A program made the translations under genes and the position numbers. The notes under the pieces were generated by a model. That model had not been told where the DNA came from, searched no databases, and saw nothing but the letters and a program-made list of their open reading frames with translations. Positions 53,768 through 64,000 of a stretch of 64,000 nucleotides of DNA are shown here, in pieces. How positions within the stretch are numbered: position 1 is the first letter of the stretch; each line of letters starts with the position of its first letter. This DNA is from CAWKOH01 sp963851245 (GTDB taxonomy: Bacteria; Actinomycetota; Acidimicrobiia; Acidimicrobiales; Palsa-688), in the NCBI GenBank assembly GCA_963851245.1, contig CAWKOH010000004.1, positions 124,001-188,000 on the forward strand, written 5' to 3'.

Positions 53768-56700
53768 CTAGTCGTTGGTCTTATTGCCGCGACGGCGTAG
53801 CAAGCGGCGCCGGCCGCCGAGGACGACCAGGAGGCCGCCTGCGAAGAGCGCCGCCGCACCCAGTTCCATCAGGTGGGACAGGGTGGCGCCGGTGAAGGCG
53901 AGCCCCGTCACCACGATCGGGTCGTAGGTGTCGGTCAAGACGGCTGTGGCTGTTTGATCCGCGTTGATGGCCACACTCTGTCCGCTGCCTGCGGTCGTGA
54001 CCGCAACCGAGCTGGTGCTCCCGTTGGTCGTCTCGGTGATGGTGCAGGTCGATCCGGCCGGGATGTTGTCGAAGTGTCTGGAGACCGACCCGGCGGGAGT
54101 GTTGGCGGGGATGACGAAGGCGAACTGATCGGCCGGCTGACCGCAATCGACGAGGATCCCGATCTGCCCCTCCTTCCCCGCCGCCGGGCCGGTGATGTTC
54201 TTGGTGACGGTCAAGGTGCCAGGAGAGTCCGCGAATGCATCTACGAAGACAACCGGCACCACGGTCCCCGGCTGCACCGACGCCAGCTGCTTGTTGCCGG
54301 GGAAGACCGTGGTGGTGACGGTGCTCGTCGTTCCGTCGGCCGTTTCAGTGATGATGCAGCTGGATCCGCCCGGGACGCCGGCGTAGAAGTGGGTTTGCAG
54401 CCCGGCGGGCGCGCCGGCAGGGATCACGAAGTCGGGCAGCGCCGTTGTCCCGCACGTAGCCGTGATCGTTATGGGTCCCTGCTTTCCGACGAGGGGACCG
54501 CCGAGGATCTTTCCGACGAGAATGGACCCGTCCGCAGGGGTATACGTGTCCGTGATCGTAGCCGTTGCTCCGCTGAGTGGAACGCTCACTGTCTGCGGGC
54601 TACCCGTAGTCGAAACCTCCACCGTTGTGGAACTGCCGTCTTCTGTCTCGCTGACGGTGCAGGTCGATCCGGCCGGAACGTCGAAGGTGTGGGAGTGGGC
54701 TCCAGCCGCAGCCAGCGCGGCAATTGTGAAGGACCCGGGGAACTCCGGGTTGCCGTTGGGATCGATGCAGGTCGCCTGGATCGTCACTGCCCCCTGCTTA
54801 CCCGCATCCGACCCCGCGATGTCCTTGGTGACTACAAGCGAGGCGGGCACGAAGGTGTAGGTGTTGGTGAAATCAATGGTGGCGGCGTCGCCTCCGGTCG
54901 GTACTGTTACCGTTTGGCTCTGGCTGCCCGGTGGGGAGACGTCTACGGTCGAGGTGCTCCCGTTGGATGTCTCAGTGGCGGTGCACGTCGACCCGCTCGT
55001 GATCGGCCCCTCCAGCGTTGACACGGTACCCGCGGGGTGGTTGGCCGCGATGATGATTGGATTAGTAGCAAGGGTGACCGGCGTACCTGTGCACGAGACG
55101 GCGATGACGATCTCGCCCTGCTTTCCGGCGGCTGGTCCTGCGATGGTCTTGTTGATCGTGAGCCCGGTGGTGTAGGTGTTGGTCAGGTTGATGGCAGCGG
55201 ACTCAGCGGGGGGAACGGCGGCTTGCGGATTTCCTCCCGTCTCAACTGAGACCACGTCGGAGCTTCCATCCGGATCCTCGACTGCCGTACACAGCGAGTT
55301 GCCCGGGATGCCCGTGTAGGTCTCCGAGTTGGGACCGGGCGGGATATCGATCGGATTGGGGGTCGTGGAGGGCGGCACGGGCAGGGGAATCGTGGTCCCC
55401 GCCGAATCCACGCATGTGGTCGTAATCGTGATCGGGACGCCGGGAGCGGGAGTACCGGTGATGCTCTTGGTCACCGTGAGAGATCCGGGCTGGAAGCTGT
55501 AGGTATCGGTCACGTCGGCCTCGACGACGTCCCCACCTGAAACTGTCACCGGCCCGGGCAGTACCTGGACGGGAGGGGCGACTATGGGCGTTTCTCCGCC
55601 ACTCGGCTCGGTGATGTGGCAGACCGACCCGGCTGGGATGCCGAAGTACTGCGTGGAGTGCTCACCAGTGGCTCCGGCCGGGATGACGAAATCCTCGCTC
55701 AGCACCGGCACCCCGTTCTCCAGACAGGAAGTGTGAATTGTGATGGCACCTTGTAGACCAGCAGCTGGGCCCTGGATCGACTTCTTGACGATCAAGGAAC
55801 CGGGAACGAAGAAGTAGTCGTCGGTGATGCGGGCATTTACGCTGATACCGGGGAAGATCTCGACCACCTGCTGGACAGGCACGGGGATTCCGTAAACGGC
55901 GTTTGTATTCCCGGACACCGTCTCGGTGACGGTGCAGAACGAGCCGGCCGGAATGCCCGTGTAGGTGCGGGAGCTGGTACTCGCCGGCGTACCAGAGGCG
56001 ACCACGAAGTCAGGCGTGAGGGCTGCGCCATCGCAGATGGTGTGGATCGTTACTTGTCCTTGGTGGCCGGCTGCTGCGCCAATGATCGTCTTGGTCACTA
56101 CCAGGGAGCCAACCGGCTTGAACTCGGCTTCGGCGCTGGCGGTAGTGGTCAGCTCCGTGTCTTGGGCCAGGATCAGCTTCTGGGCCCCGTCGGGACCCGA
56201 GTCTCCGTCATAGAGCCAGACGTTGTCCTTGGGGACCTTGGTCTCGGCGGTGGCCTGCAGGACCGCGGACGTAGTTCCCGTGGATCTCAGCCAGATCTGT
56301 GTGCCCGATGGAACGGTCGTGTTGGGGTCAATCGGATCCGTACCGGCGCTGTTCGAGAACATGTCCGCGCCGGTCGCGTTGACGGTGGCGGAACCGGTGG
56401 CTGATTTGATGGTGAAGGGGCCGACCACGGAGGACGTACTGGGGCCGCTGGCGTGGGTCGGTGTGATGGTCAAGCTGGGCGGGAGTGGGGCCAGGACCGG
56501 ACCCAGAGAGATGATGTGCGCCACGATCGTGGCCACTGTGTCATGGAGCGGATCAGTGGTGCTCAGGACGTAGCGGTCGCTGAAGAACCAGATGGCGGCC
56601 TGGACCGCCGCCGCCATCTCGGCCGTATTGGCCAGCCCGGTGGGCTGGGTTGGCACGTAGGGGTAGTAGTTGTTCAGGATCTGGGCCACATAACCAACGT

Positions 56701-57124
56701 TCGGGACGGTCGCGGCGTCCCAGGTCCCCAGTACGTACCCGAAACCTAACCAGGTGTCGGTGTTGATGTCGAAGCAATACAGATTGAGAGTGCCGGTGCC
56801 TCCAACAGGAGTCCCCTGGATGACGCCGGCATAGCCCTCGTCCTTCGGGCTGAAGCCGGTGGTCGGATTGATCGCCGGGTAACCGTCGAGGACCGGGTCA
56901 AACGGATTGGAGGGATCGGCAATGAAACCGGTCACGGCTTGACCGGCAGGAAGGCCGGTCAAGGTCATCTGCGAATTGCTGCTGATCCGAGGGTTGACCG
57001 AAGGGGGAGCGGGTCCCTCGACGGTGGCGCCGGCCGGGGCGGCAGGGACAGCGGCGAGGGTGAGGGCCACCAGCCCTATTGCCGCCAACCCACCGATAGC
57101 CGCACACCGGACCAACGTCCGCAT
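53768..57124 (-). CDS. Large cell-surface protein: thioester domain, seven DUF5979-type repeats, LAFTG anchor
   Basis: A 1118-residue exported protein. Residues 1-34 are a signal peptide (AGA cleavage region). Next comes a thioester domain: Cys117 in LNLYCFD and Gln175 in AAVQAAIWFFSD are the pair that forms the internal Cys-Gln thioester in Gram-positive adhesins. From about residue 350, seven repeats follow, each starting S-L-x-V-T-K-x-I-x-G and holding a Cys mid-repeat and another in T-C-T-V-T-E-T. LAFTG near residue 1075, a hydrophobic helix and an Arg-rich tail form a class-E-like sortase signal. It should be wall-linked and may bind surfaces covalently. No sortase gene is in the window. 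Confidence 0.9.
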   Translation of the reverse strand: MRTLVRCAAIGGLAAIGLVALTLAAVPAAPAGATVEGPAPPSVNPRISSNSQMTLTGLPAGQAVTGFIADPSNPFDPVLDGYPAINPTTGFSPKDEGYAGVIQGTPVGGTGTLNLYCFDINTDTWLGFGYVLGTWDAATVPNVGYVAQILNNYYPYVPTQPTGLANTAEMAAAVQAAIWFFSDRYVLSTTDPLHDTVATIVAHIISLGPVLAPLPPSLTITPTHASGPSTSSVVGPFTIKSATGSATVNATGADMFSNSAGTDPIDPNTTVPSGTQIWLRSTGTTSAVLQATAETKVPKDNVWLYDGDSGPDGAQKLILAQDTELTTTASAEAEFKPVGSLVVTKTIIGAAAGHQGQVTIHTICDGAALTPDFVVASGTPASTSSRTYTGIPAGSFCTVTETVSGNTNAVYGIPVPVQQVVEIFPGISVNARITDDYFFVPGSLIVKKSIQGPAAGLQGAITIHTSCLENGVPVLSEDFVIPAGATGEHSTQYFGIPAGSVCHITEPSGGETPIVAPPVQVLPGPVTVSGGDVVEADVTDTYSFQPGSLTVTKSITGTPAPGVPITITTTCVDSAGTTIPLPVPPSTTPNPIDIPPGPNSETYTGIPGNSLCTAVEDPDGSSDVVSVETGGNPQAAVPPAESAAINLTNTYTTGLTINKTIAGPAAGKQGEIVIAVSCTGTPVTLATNPIIIAANHPAGTVSTLEGPITSGSTCTATETSNGSTSTVDVSPPGSQSQTVTVPTGGDAATIDFTNTYTFVPASLVVTKDIAGSDAGKQGAVTIQATCIDPNGNPEFPGSFTIAALAAAGAHSHTFDVPAGSTCTVSETEDGSSTTVEVSTTGSPQTVSVPLSGATATITDTYTPADGSILVGKILGGPLVGKQGPITITATCGTTALPDFVIPAGAPAGLQTHFYAGVPGGSSCIITETADGTTSTVTTTVFPGNKQLASVQPGTVVPVVFVDAFADSPGTLTVTKNITGPAAGKEGQIGILVDCGQPADQFAFVIPANTPAGSVSRHFDNIPAGSTCTITETTNGSTSSVAVTTAGSGQSVAINADQTATAVLTDTYDPIVVTGLAFTGATLSHLMELGAAALFAGGLLVVLGGRRRLLRRRGNKTND

Positions 57125-57138
57125 GAGGGCTGACCCTA

Positions 57139-57158
57139 CACAAGATTGTGAGCTTGTG
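57139..57158. promoter_or_regulatory. Inverted repeat upstream of the surface-protein gene
   Basis: CACAAG and CTTGTG form perfect 6-bp arms around eight bases, ending 15 bases from the ATG at 57124. On the minus strand TTCACA and TAGGGT, 16 bases apart, could be a promoter that overlaps the repeat, giving a nearly leaderless transcript. A repressor site is the simplest reading. Confidence 0.4.
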
Positions 57159-57345
57159 AAAGGGGCAACAACAATGGCGGGAAAATCTGGAAGGGCGCAC
57201 GGAAGTCTCCGGGACCGCCAGGTGGTCGGACCGGGTTAAGAGCCACAGTCGTCTTGACCCATTCGGACGCGAGGAATCCGCATCCAGGTTGGCGAGAGGC
57301 AAGCTCTGTGTCTGCGGTCGTCGCAGGGAAGACAGGAGGGTGCAC

Positions 57346-58245
57346 ATGGACAGCTTCGAGGGCCGGGTAGGGGTCGTCACCGGCACCGCTAATCCACGCG
57401 GCATCGGCTTCGCCATCTGCCGAAAGCTGGCCGAAATGGGCGGCAAGGTGGTGCTGGCTGACATCGACGGCGAGGGAGCAGAAGCCCGGGCCGAGGAACT
57501 GGTGGCGAGCGGGGCGGACGCCGTGGCCGTCCGTACGGACATGTCCGACCACGGGTCGGTCGAGCATCTGGCAGAAGTGACCTACGACCGGTTCGGAGCC
57601 ACCCACATCGTCGTGCTCAACCATGTGGCTGCGCCGGTCGGGCCCGGCCAGGGTCTCCTCACGTCCGAGCCCGACCTGTGGGAGCTGGGTATCCGGGTGA
57701 ACCTCCTGGGCGTCGTGTATGGGATCAAGGCGTTCGTGCCCCGCATGATCGCCGGTGGGGAGCACGGGCACGTGCTCGCTACCACCTCCGGAGCCGGTGC
57801 CAGCGGGACGATGTACGGTGACGGACCGTACGCGGTGACCAAAGCCGGGATCACCAGCGTCATGGAGTGCCTGTACGGACAGCTCCGCGACGCCAAGGCC
57901 GACATAGTGGCGGGACTGATCTTCCCGCCTCTCACCAACACCTTCCCGACCGACGATTGGAGCGACATGATCTTGCAGATGATGCGCACCAGCGGTGTCC
58001 CCGTGGCGATGGCCCAGCCCGACGAGGTGGCTGCATTCACGATAGAAGCCATCCGTCGTGACAGCTTCTGGGCTCATCCCGACGTGGCCGACGACCAGCG
58101 CCAGACCGGCGGCCGTCACCGTGAGTCGATCGAGTGGGAGAACGGTCTCTACCGGACCCGCGCCGAGGCACTGATCAGCCGGGGCGCCCCCGACGGCTAT
58201 CTCTGGGGGCCATCGAACGATGTGATGAGCGGGGCCGGGTCGTAG
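57346..58245 (+). CDS. Short-chain dehydrogenase/reductase
   Basis: A 299-residue SDR from ATG 57346, preceded by AGGAGGG; the frame upstream lacks a site. The NAD(P) motif is VVTGTANPRGIGFAI, an expanded form. HIVVLNHVAAPVG replaces NNAG. The catalytic Ser position falls in LATTSGAGASG, and Tyr/Lys are in GPYAVTKAGITS. A long C-terminal segment after residue 220 is unlike compact SDRs. It is divergent from the surface-protein gene and probably an alcohol or hydroxyacid dehydrogenase. Confidence 0.88.
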   Translation: MDSFEGRVGVVTGTANPRGIGFAICRKLAEMGGKVVLADIDGEGAEARAEELVASGADAVAVRTDMSDHGSVEHLAEVTYDRFGATHIVVLNHVAAPVGPGQGLLTSEPDLWELGIRVNLLGVVYGIKAFVPRMIAGGEHGHVLATTSGAGASGTMYGDGPYAVTKAGITSVMECLYGQLRDAKADIVAGLIFPPLTNTFPTDDWSDMILQMMRTSGVPVAMAQPDEVAAFTIEAIRRDSFWAHPDVADDQRQTGGRHRESIEWENGLYRTRAEALISRGAPDGYLWGPSNDVMSGAGS

Positions 58246-58258
58246 CCAGGGAGGGTGC

Positions 58259-59207
<949 letters not shown>

Positions 59208-59350
59208 TCTCTGTCTCCCCAGGCTCCAAAAAAAGACCCGCGGCGAGAGCCTGGCCATGACTGTAGGCGACGTTGACGGCGCCCGGACCGAGCGGCTCGG
59301 CCAACCGATCACAGGGCCGGCGACTGTCGGCCCTGTGTCAGAGATGCCGA

Positions 59351-60460
59351 TTAGAGATACTGGCCGATAGGGGGATCCGGCTCGGCAGGGGAGGGGCGGT
59401 AGCCGCCCTGGACGGCGTAGAGGTCGGCGAGGGTTGCCGGCTTCGACCAGGCTGATGATCGGGCTGAGCCTTCTGAGGGATCGATGCCCAGCCAGGCGGC
59501 AGCTTCCTGGGGGCTGAGCGGTCCGACCTCGATCTGCTTGAGGCACCGGCCGGGGCGAACAGAAGCGGGGTGAAAGCGGCTGACGTCCTCGTTGGTGGTG
59601 ATGCAGATCAGGATGTTGCGTCCCTGTCCGAGTAGGCCGTCGGTGAGATTGAGCAGACGGCTGAGCGCCTGGCCGGCTCCTGGCTGGGCCTCGGAGCGCA
59701 CGATCTCGTCGCAATCCTCGAGGACCAGCAGCCGCCACCGGCTGTCCTTTTCCTCGTCATCATTGTCACCGCTGCCGAGCAATACCGAGGTGAGATAACC
59801 GGCGTCCCGCAGGAGTTATTCAGGGTCGAGGATGCAATCGGTGGTGCACCAGTCCCGCCATTCGTGGGAGATGGCCCGCACGATGCTGGTCTTCCCGGTG
59901 CCGGGCGGTCCGTGCGGGAGCAGCAAGCGGCCCGTGAGCTTGGCCGGCGCCAGCGCCATGAGCTCGTCGAGGGCAGTGCCCGCTGCTTCGGTGTAGTTCC
60001 GGCGTATCGAGGCCCAGGGCGTGACCTCGATGGGGCGCTCCGAACGCTGCGGGCCCCGGCCGCCGAGGTGCCAGAAGCCGACCCGGATGCTCAGACCAGC
60101 AGGCGGCGGAGGCTCGATGGCGTCGGCGCTCACCTCGGCCAGGAGCGCCGCTGCGAGGGCCGTGTCGGTAGCCGTCACGCTGAGGCTGGCCGTGTTGTCG
60201 CGGAAGCGGACGGCCTTGAGAGTCCACCCGGGGCCTTCCGACAGAATCACGGTCCGCCAGTATCCGTCCGCCACCCGGTAACTCGATGAGCCGGCGGGGA
60301 CGAAGGTGGCGTCAGGCCGGACCCGGCTCAGCTGCCGGGTTTGAGCGATCGGGTGGCGCCCCGCGATGAATGGCCCGAGTGCCAGCGAGTCGAGTACGTC
60401 GCCGGGCTCGTCAGCGTCGTCGACATTGACGACAAACGGAAGCGGGTCGTTGGTATCCAT
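59351..60460 (-). pseudogene. DUF5925-type AAA ATPase interrupted by an in-frame TAA
   Basis: One frame runs from ATG 60460 to 59351, about 369 codons, broken only by TAA at 59816-59818. The N-terminal DUF5925 part has DPLPFVVNVDDADEPGDVLD. The AAA core has Walker A in LPHGPPGTGKTSIV and, after the stop, Walker B in RLLVLEDCDEIV, then NILICITTNEDV (sensor 1) and RPGRCL. Sequence on both sides of the stop is continuous (LDPE then LLRDAGYLT), so a CAA-to-TAA change is the simplest explanation. It is not a frameshift. Confidence 0.82.
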
Positions 60461-60658
60461 CGTTGGAGGTGCAAGCGAAGCAAGCCGACCTTTCTCGCCT
60501 GCCAGACCATCGCTCGCATCCGATTTATGGCGCCGTGCGGCTGCAGCCGACGGATATCCGTACACCATCGGCTCGGCCGGTCAGTCCGGTTGGTCAGTCG
60601 GGTTAGTCAGCGGGCGGGGCGGCCGGTGCGCCGCCCCGCAGCCAGTCAGTTCCGGGGC

Positions 60659-61935
60659 TCAGGAGGAAGAGCCGACGGTCACGCCCTTCAGCACTGAACC
60701 GCAGAGGGGGTCGGCGCCGGACACCAGCTGGAAATCGCTTCCCACCAGTTTGGTCAGCCAGGTGCAGGTGCTGGTGGACAGGACGTCGGTCCGGTCGTTG
60801 ATGTCGATGCTGCGCCCGCCCCACAGCCCGAGAGCGTCCCACGAGTGGATGTTGCTCAGGGCGGTCGTCAGCGAGGCTGCGGTGGGGCTGGCTCCGGCCG
60901 ACTTGAGGGCCTGGAGAAGCAGACCCACGGACAAGTAGCCGTTGTACTCGCTGTAGGTTGGCACACCCGTGGTGCCTGCCGTCGCCAGGTCGGATTGGAA
61001 CTGTTTGGTGGCGGACGTGTTCATCTCGACCGGCTCGTAGCCGAGCGTGAAGTAGACGTTCTGGGCCGCCTGCAGGGCACCGGGACCAGCCTGGAGAGTG
61101 TCGGCACCGTAGCCGTCAGGAAGGACGGCCGCCTTGAGGTTGTCCCCCCCTGGCGTAAGGCGGTGATCAGCGCGAAACCGGTGTTCGGGTCGACCGAGGC
61201 GTAGAAGGCATCCACACCGGCGGCCTTCATGGCGAGGGCGATCGGTTGGACATTGGTACTCCCGAAGGGGAAGTTGGTGTTCAGGTACCCGTTTTTCAGA
61301 CCCGCCGCCTCAGCCGACTTGGTGCCGCCCGCGGCCGAGTCAGCCGACGAGGGCGAGATCCCGTACCCGAGGGTGCCGACGGTGGTCGCACCCAGCAACT
61401 TGAAAACTTGACCGAGGGTGGTCGTCACCGCGGTGATGTGGAGGGCACCTCCGATCGGGAACATGTTGAGGTCCGTAGCCCACTCGCTGGCGTCTTCGGC
61501 AACCCCGATCACGGGGATGTGCTGGGAGTTCAGGTACGGAGCGGCGGCGAAGGTGATGGCGGACTGCGCCAGCACTATGGGCACGTGGTCCTGGGTGACC
61601 AGCTTCTTCGCCGCCGCGAGAGCCGCGGTCGGCGATGTCTGCGTGTCGGCCAAGACGTACTTGATCGTGTAGCCGTCGCGGTTGGCCAGGACGATACCGG
61701 CCTTTATGCCGTTCACGTAGGTCGTGTTGCCCGATGCCGCCGCGCCGGAGAAGTCTCCGAGAACGCCAACCGTGATGGTCTTGCCCCCACCGGAGCTGGA
61801 TCCGCTCGAGCTACCACTGGTGCTGCCGGCGGGCGCGGTGGTGCCGGTCGAGCTCGATTTGGATGAGCTGCACGCTCCCAGAATCAGCAACGCGACGCCG
61901 GCCGCTGCTATGGCCCTGGCCCTTTTCAAGCTCAT
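60659..61935 (-). CDS. ABC-type branched-chain amino acid-like substrate-binding lipoprotein (one frameshift)
   Basis: A type I periplasmic-binding-protein-fold lipoprotein of about 425 residues. ATG 61935 follows GGGGGGA. The signal peptide ends in the lipobox LILGAC. A Ser/Gly-rich linker follows, then TITVGVLGDFSGAAASGNTT, QDHVPIVLAQ and IPVIGVAEDA. A seven-G run (61144-61150) breaks the frame; beyond it the second lobe continues with FTLGYEPVEMN, YSEYNGYLSVGLLLQALKSA and WDALGLWGG. It would deliver a small solute to an ABC importer that is not in this window. Confidence 0.88.
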
Positions 61936-61950
61936 TTGTCCCCCCGGTCT

Positions 61951-61968
61951 AGTGAACGGTCCTTCACT
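61951..61968. promoter_or_regulatory. TetR-type operator-like palindrome
   Basis: AGTGAACGGTCCTTCACT has perfect 6-bp arms (AGTGAA/TTCACT). It lies 16 bases upstream of the lipoprotein ATG, between the divergent binding-protein and glucosidase genes. The AGTGAACG...TTCACT form resembles sites of TetR-family regulators; no such gene is in the window. Confidence 0.55.
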
Positions 61969-62099
61969 TACAATATAGGGAAAGGACCGGCTGTGTGAAG
62001 TCACTGACATGATCCCGGTATGGGCGTAGCAGAGCCTGCTCCTTCAGCCCCTCCGGCGGCGCCCCAACCATGTCCTCCTGATGGGCAAGTATGTAAGTC

Positions 62100-63656
62100 A
62101 TGCCCGGACCGTGGTGGCAGGGCGGCACTATCTACCAGGTATACGTGCGATCCTTCCGCGACACCGACGGGGATGGCTATGGCGACCTACCTGGCGTCAT
62201 CTCCGGCCTCGACTACCTGGCCTGGCTCGGCGTCGATGCGCTCTGGCTGTCGCCAACGATGCCGTCCCCCGACCACGACTGGGGCTACGACGTCAGCGAC
62301 TACGTCGGCGTCCACCCCGAACTCGGGACCCTGGCCGACCTGGACCGGCTGATCACCGAATCCGGTGCCCGGGGCATGCGGATTCTGCTCGACCTGGTTC
62401 CGAACCACACCAGCTCCGAGCACGCCTGGTTCATAGACGCCCGCTCCGGCCGGGATTCCGACCACAGGGATTGGTACGTCTGGGCCGACCCCAGAGACGG
62501 CAGGCCACCGAACAACTGGCGGGACGCCACGGGCGAATCCGCCTGGAGACTGGACCTGGCGTCGGGCCAGTACTACCTGCACAACTTTCTCGAGTCCCAG
62601 CCCGATCTCAACTGGTGGAACCCGGAAGTGCACCGCGAGTTCCAGCAGATCATCAAGTTCTGGCTGGACCGGGGTGTGGCCGGGTTTCGCATCGACGTGG
62701 CGCACGGCCTGTACAAGGACGCCGAGCTGCGCGACGACCCGGCGGCACCGGTCGGGGTCTACCACCCTTACGGCCTGCAGGGCGTCTACAGCAAGCGCCG
62801 GCCCGAGACGCACGGGATCTACCGCGAGTGGCGGCGCCTGGTCGACGGGTATAAGCCCGAGCGCCTGCTGTTGGGGGAGACGTGGGTGCTCGACGTGGCC
62901 TCCATGGCCGGCTATTACGGCCACGGCGACGAGCTGCAGCTAGCCCTCAACTTCGCCTTCTTCTTCAGCGAGTTCGATGCCGCCGCCCTGCGGTCGATGG
63001 TGGAGCGGACCATCGCCGCCCTTCCCGCCGGCGCCTGTCCGGTGTGGGCCGCGTCCAACCACGACGAGTCCCGCTTCCCGACCCGGTGGTGCGCCGGCGA
63101 CGAACGGCGCACCCGCCTGGCGCTCACGGTGCTGTGCACCCTGCCCGGCACAACCCTGCTCTACTACGGCGACGAGCTCGGCCTGGGCGACGTCGAGGTG
63201 GCCGACGTCGACCAGCGGGACCCGATGAGCTGGCACGATCGGGCTGTCCGGTTCAATCGCGACCGGGCCCGGACACCTATGCCGTGGGACTCTTCTGACG
63301 GTTACGGGTTCACCTCGGCGGGCGTGCGGCCGTGGCTCCCAATCGGAGACCGGAAGGGATTGTCCGTGGCCTATCAGCGCGACGATCCGTCGTCCGTGCT
63401 CTCTTTGACCCGCGCTTTGCTCGGCCTGAAGCATCCCGACCTCTCCTATCAGACGCTGCCTGCACCGGAGGGTGTCTGGATGTACCGCAGCGGGCCGCTG
63501 ACCGTCGCCGCCAACTTCACCGGTGCCCGTCAGGTCGTGGACATCCCGGCCGGGGGGACGTTATCGAGTCTCACGGTGGTTGCCTCGCCGGCGCCGACCG
63601 AGGGCGGAGAACGGGCGATCGAGCCGTGGGAGGCGCTGGTCTGCCACCCGGCGTGA
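62100..63656 (+). CDS. GH13 alpha-glucosidase (oligo-1,6-glucosidase-like)
   Basis: A 518-residue cytoplasmic glycoside hydrolase of family 13. It opens WWQGGTIYQVYVRSFRDTDG, with the QxYPRSF-like start of GH13 alpha-glucosidases. The calcium/loop region is DGDGYGDLPG. Conserved region I is LLDLVPNHTS. The nucleophile is Asp199 (FRIDVAHG), the acid/base Glu260 (LLGETWV), and the stabiliser Asp322 (SNHDESR). It would hydrolyse alpha-glucosides such as isomaltose, trehalose or sucrose. ATG 62100. It is divergent from the solute-binding lipoprotein across the TetR-like palindrome. Confidence 0.93.
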   Translation: MPGPWWQGGTIYQVYVRSFRDTDGDGYGDLPGVISGLDYLAWLGVDALWLSPTMPSPDHDWGYDVSDYVGVHPELGTLADLDRLITESGARGMRILLDLVPNHTSSEHAWFIDARSGRDSDHRDWYVWADPRDGRPPNNWRDATGESAWRLDLASGQYYLHNFLESQPDLNWWNPEVHREFQQIIKFWLDRGVAGFRIDVAHGLYKDAELRDDPAAPVGVYHPYGLQGVYSKRRPETHGIYREWRRLVDGYKPERLLLGETWVLDVASMAGYYGHGDELQLALNFAFFFSEFDAAALRSMVERTIAALPAGACPVWAASNHDESRFPTRWCAGDERRTRLALTVLCTLPGTTLLYYGDELGLGDVEVADVDQRDPMSWHDRAVRFNRDRARTPMPWDSSDGYGFTSAGVRPWLPIGDRKGLSVAYQRDDPSSVLSLTRALLGLKHPDLSYQTLPAPEGVWMYRSGPLTVAANFTGARQVVDIPAGGTLSSLTVVASPAPTEGGERAIEPWEALVCHPA

Positions 63657-63692
63657 CGTAGCGTTCGCCGGGCTCCTCGCTCGCTTCGCCGG

Positions 63693-63728
63693 CCCGGCAT
63701 CTCTGGCCGGCCCCGCATCTCTGGCCGG
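63693..63728. repeat. 18-bp tandem duplication after the glucosidase gene
   Basis: Two 18-bp units (63693-63710 and 63711-63728) share GCATCTCTGGCCGG and differ at one base near the start. They lie in the 105-base gap between the GH13 gene and the convergent partial gene. Confidence 0.8.
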
Positions 63729-63761
63729 TCCCCTCGGGTCACGGCATCGTCTCGCCGGCGT

Positions 63762-64000
63762 TCACGCTGCGTCTCCTGCTGATTGCGTCTCAGAGCCCGG
63801 GCTGGCCATGATCCGCGCCACCAGGTCCTCGACCTTCTTCTGCCATCCCTCTTCCAGAGGTCCTTTCAACTTGGTGACGTACACCTTGTCCTCCGCGACC
63901 TTAACGAGGCACTTGTCCTGAAGGATCTCGGTCATGATGGGCCGTACGCGCTGGCCCTTCTTGACCAGTTCCTCTTCGGTCGGAATCCGGCCGGTCTTCT
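63762..64000 (-). CDS. Unidentified protein, C-terminal part (5' end off window)
   Basis: Seventy-eight codons read from the right edge to TGA at 63762-63764. The segment is rich in Lys, Glu and Val: IPTEEELVKKGQRVRP, DKCLVKVAEDKVYVTKLKGP and a helix EEGWQKKVEDLVARIM, then a short polar tail. It looks like a real cytoplasmic protein with a helix-strand-strand-helix ending, but no family was recognised. It converges on the GH13 gene. Confidence 0.6.
   Translation of the reverse strand, partial: KTGRIPTEEELVKKGQRVRPIMTEILQDKCLVKVAEDKVYVTKLKGPLEEGWQKKVEDLVARIMASPGSETQSAGDAA

Overview
This window is GC-rich bacterial DNA whose gene content points to an actinomycete. F420/FMN-type luciferase-like oxidoreductases, a DUF35 plus SCP2-type thiolase pair, a class-E-like LAxTG surface anchor, frequent GTG/TTG starts and GTGA/ATGA overlaps all fit. 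An uncultured member of the Acidimicrobiia or a relative is plausible, but this is inference; there is no rRNA or tRNA to place it.

Layout. 1-9 kb: a partial FAD monooxygenase, an MFS transporter, a frameshifted LuxR/ATPase regulator, small DUF4242 and DUF2007 proteins, a cupin and a D-2-hydroxyacid dehydrogenase. 9-16 kb: a Rieske oxygenase, nitroreductase, amidohydrolase, luciferase-like oxidoreductase, VOC and SRPBCC proteins, a TauD-type dioxygenase and an internally deleted alpha/beta hydrolase. 16-20 kb: a mobile patch. An ISKra4-type element splits one SDR gene and carries a 424-bp tract without a single cytosine; a truncated IS630 element follows. 20-25 kb: a molybdopterin hydroxylase large subunit, a DapA-like protein and a CitE-like lyase. 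25-38 kb: a tightly packed minus-strand operon of about 12 kb and eleven genes. 38-50 kb: AtuA/DUF4387, two more CitE-like lyases, three more amidohydrolases, a GntR regulator, a MetE-like protein and a class II aldolase. 50-54 kb: acyl-CoA synthetase, enoyl-CoA hydratase and alcohol dehydrogenase on one strand. 53.8-57.1 kb: a large thioester-domain surface protein. 57-64 kb: SDR, luciferase-like oxidoreductase, DUF5925 ATPase, a solute-binding lipoprotein, a GH13 glucosidase and a partial unknown gene.

How it fits together. Most genes suit catabolism of organic acids or cyclic compounds through CoA thioesters: uptake (MFS), ring oxidation (FAD, Rieske, TauD), CoA activation (AMP ligase, CoA-transferase), hydration and oxidation (enoyl-CoA hydratase, SDRs, MDR), and C-C cleavage (thiolase/DUF35, CitE-like, class II aldolase, amidohydrolase-2). 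Seven amidohydrolase-2 paralogues in 64 kb is the dominant theme. No substrate can be named from the sequence.

Data quality. At least a dozen otherwise conserved genes carry single-base frameshifts, some in G/C runs. Residual sequencing indels are therefore at least as likely as real pseudogenes, and each frameshift below should be read that way.
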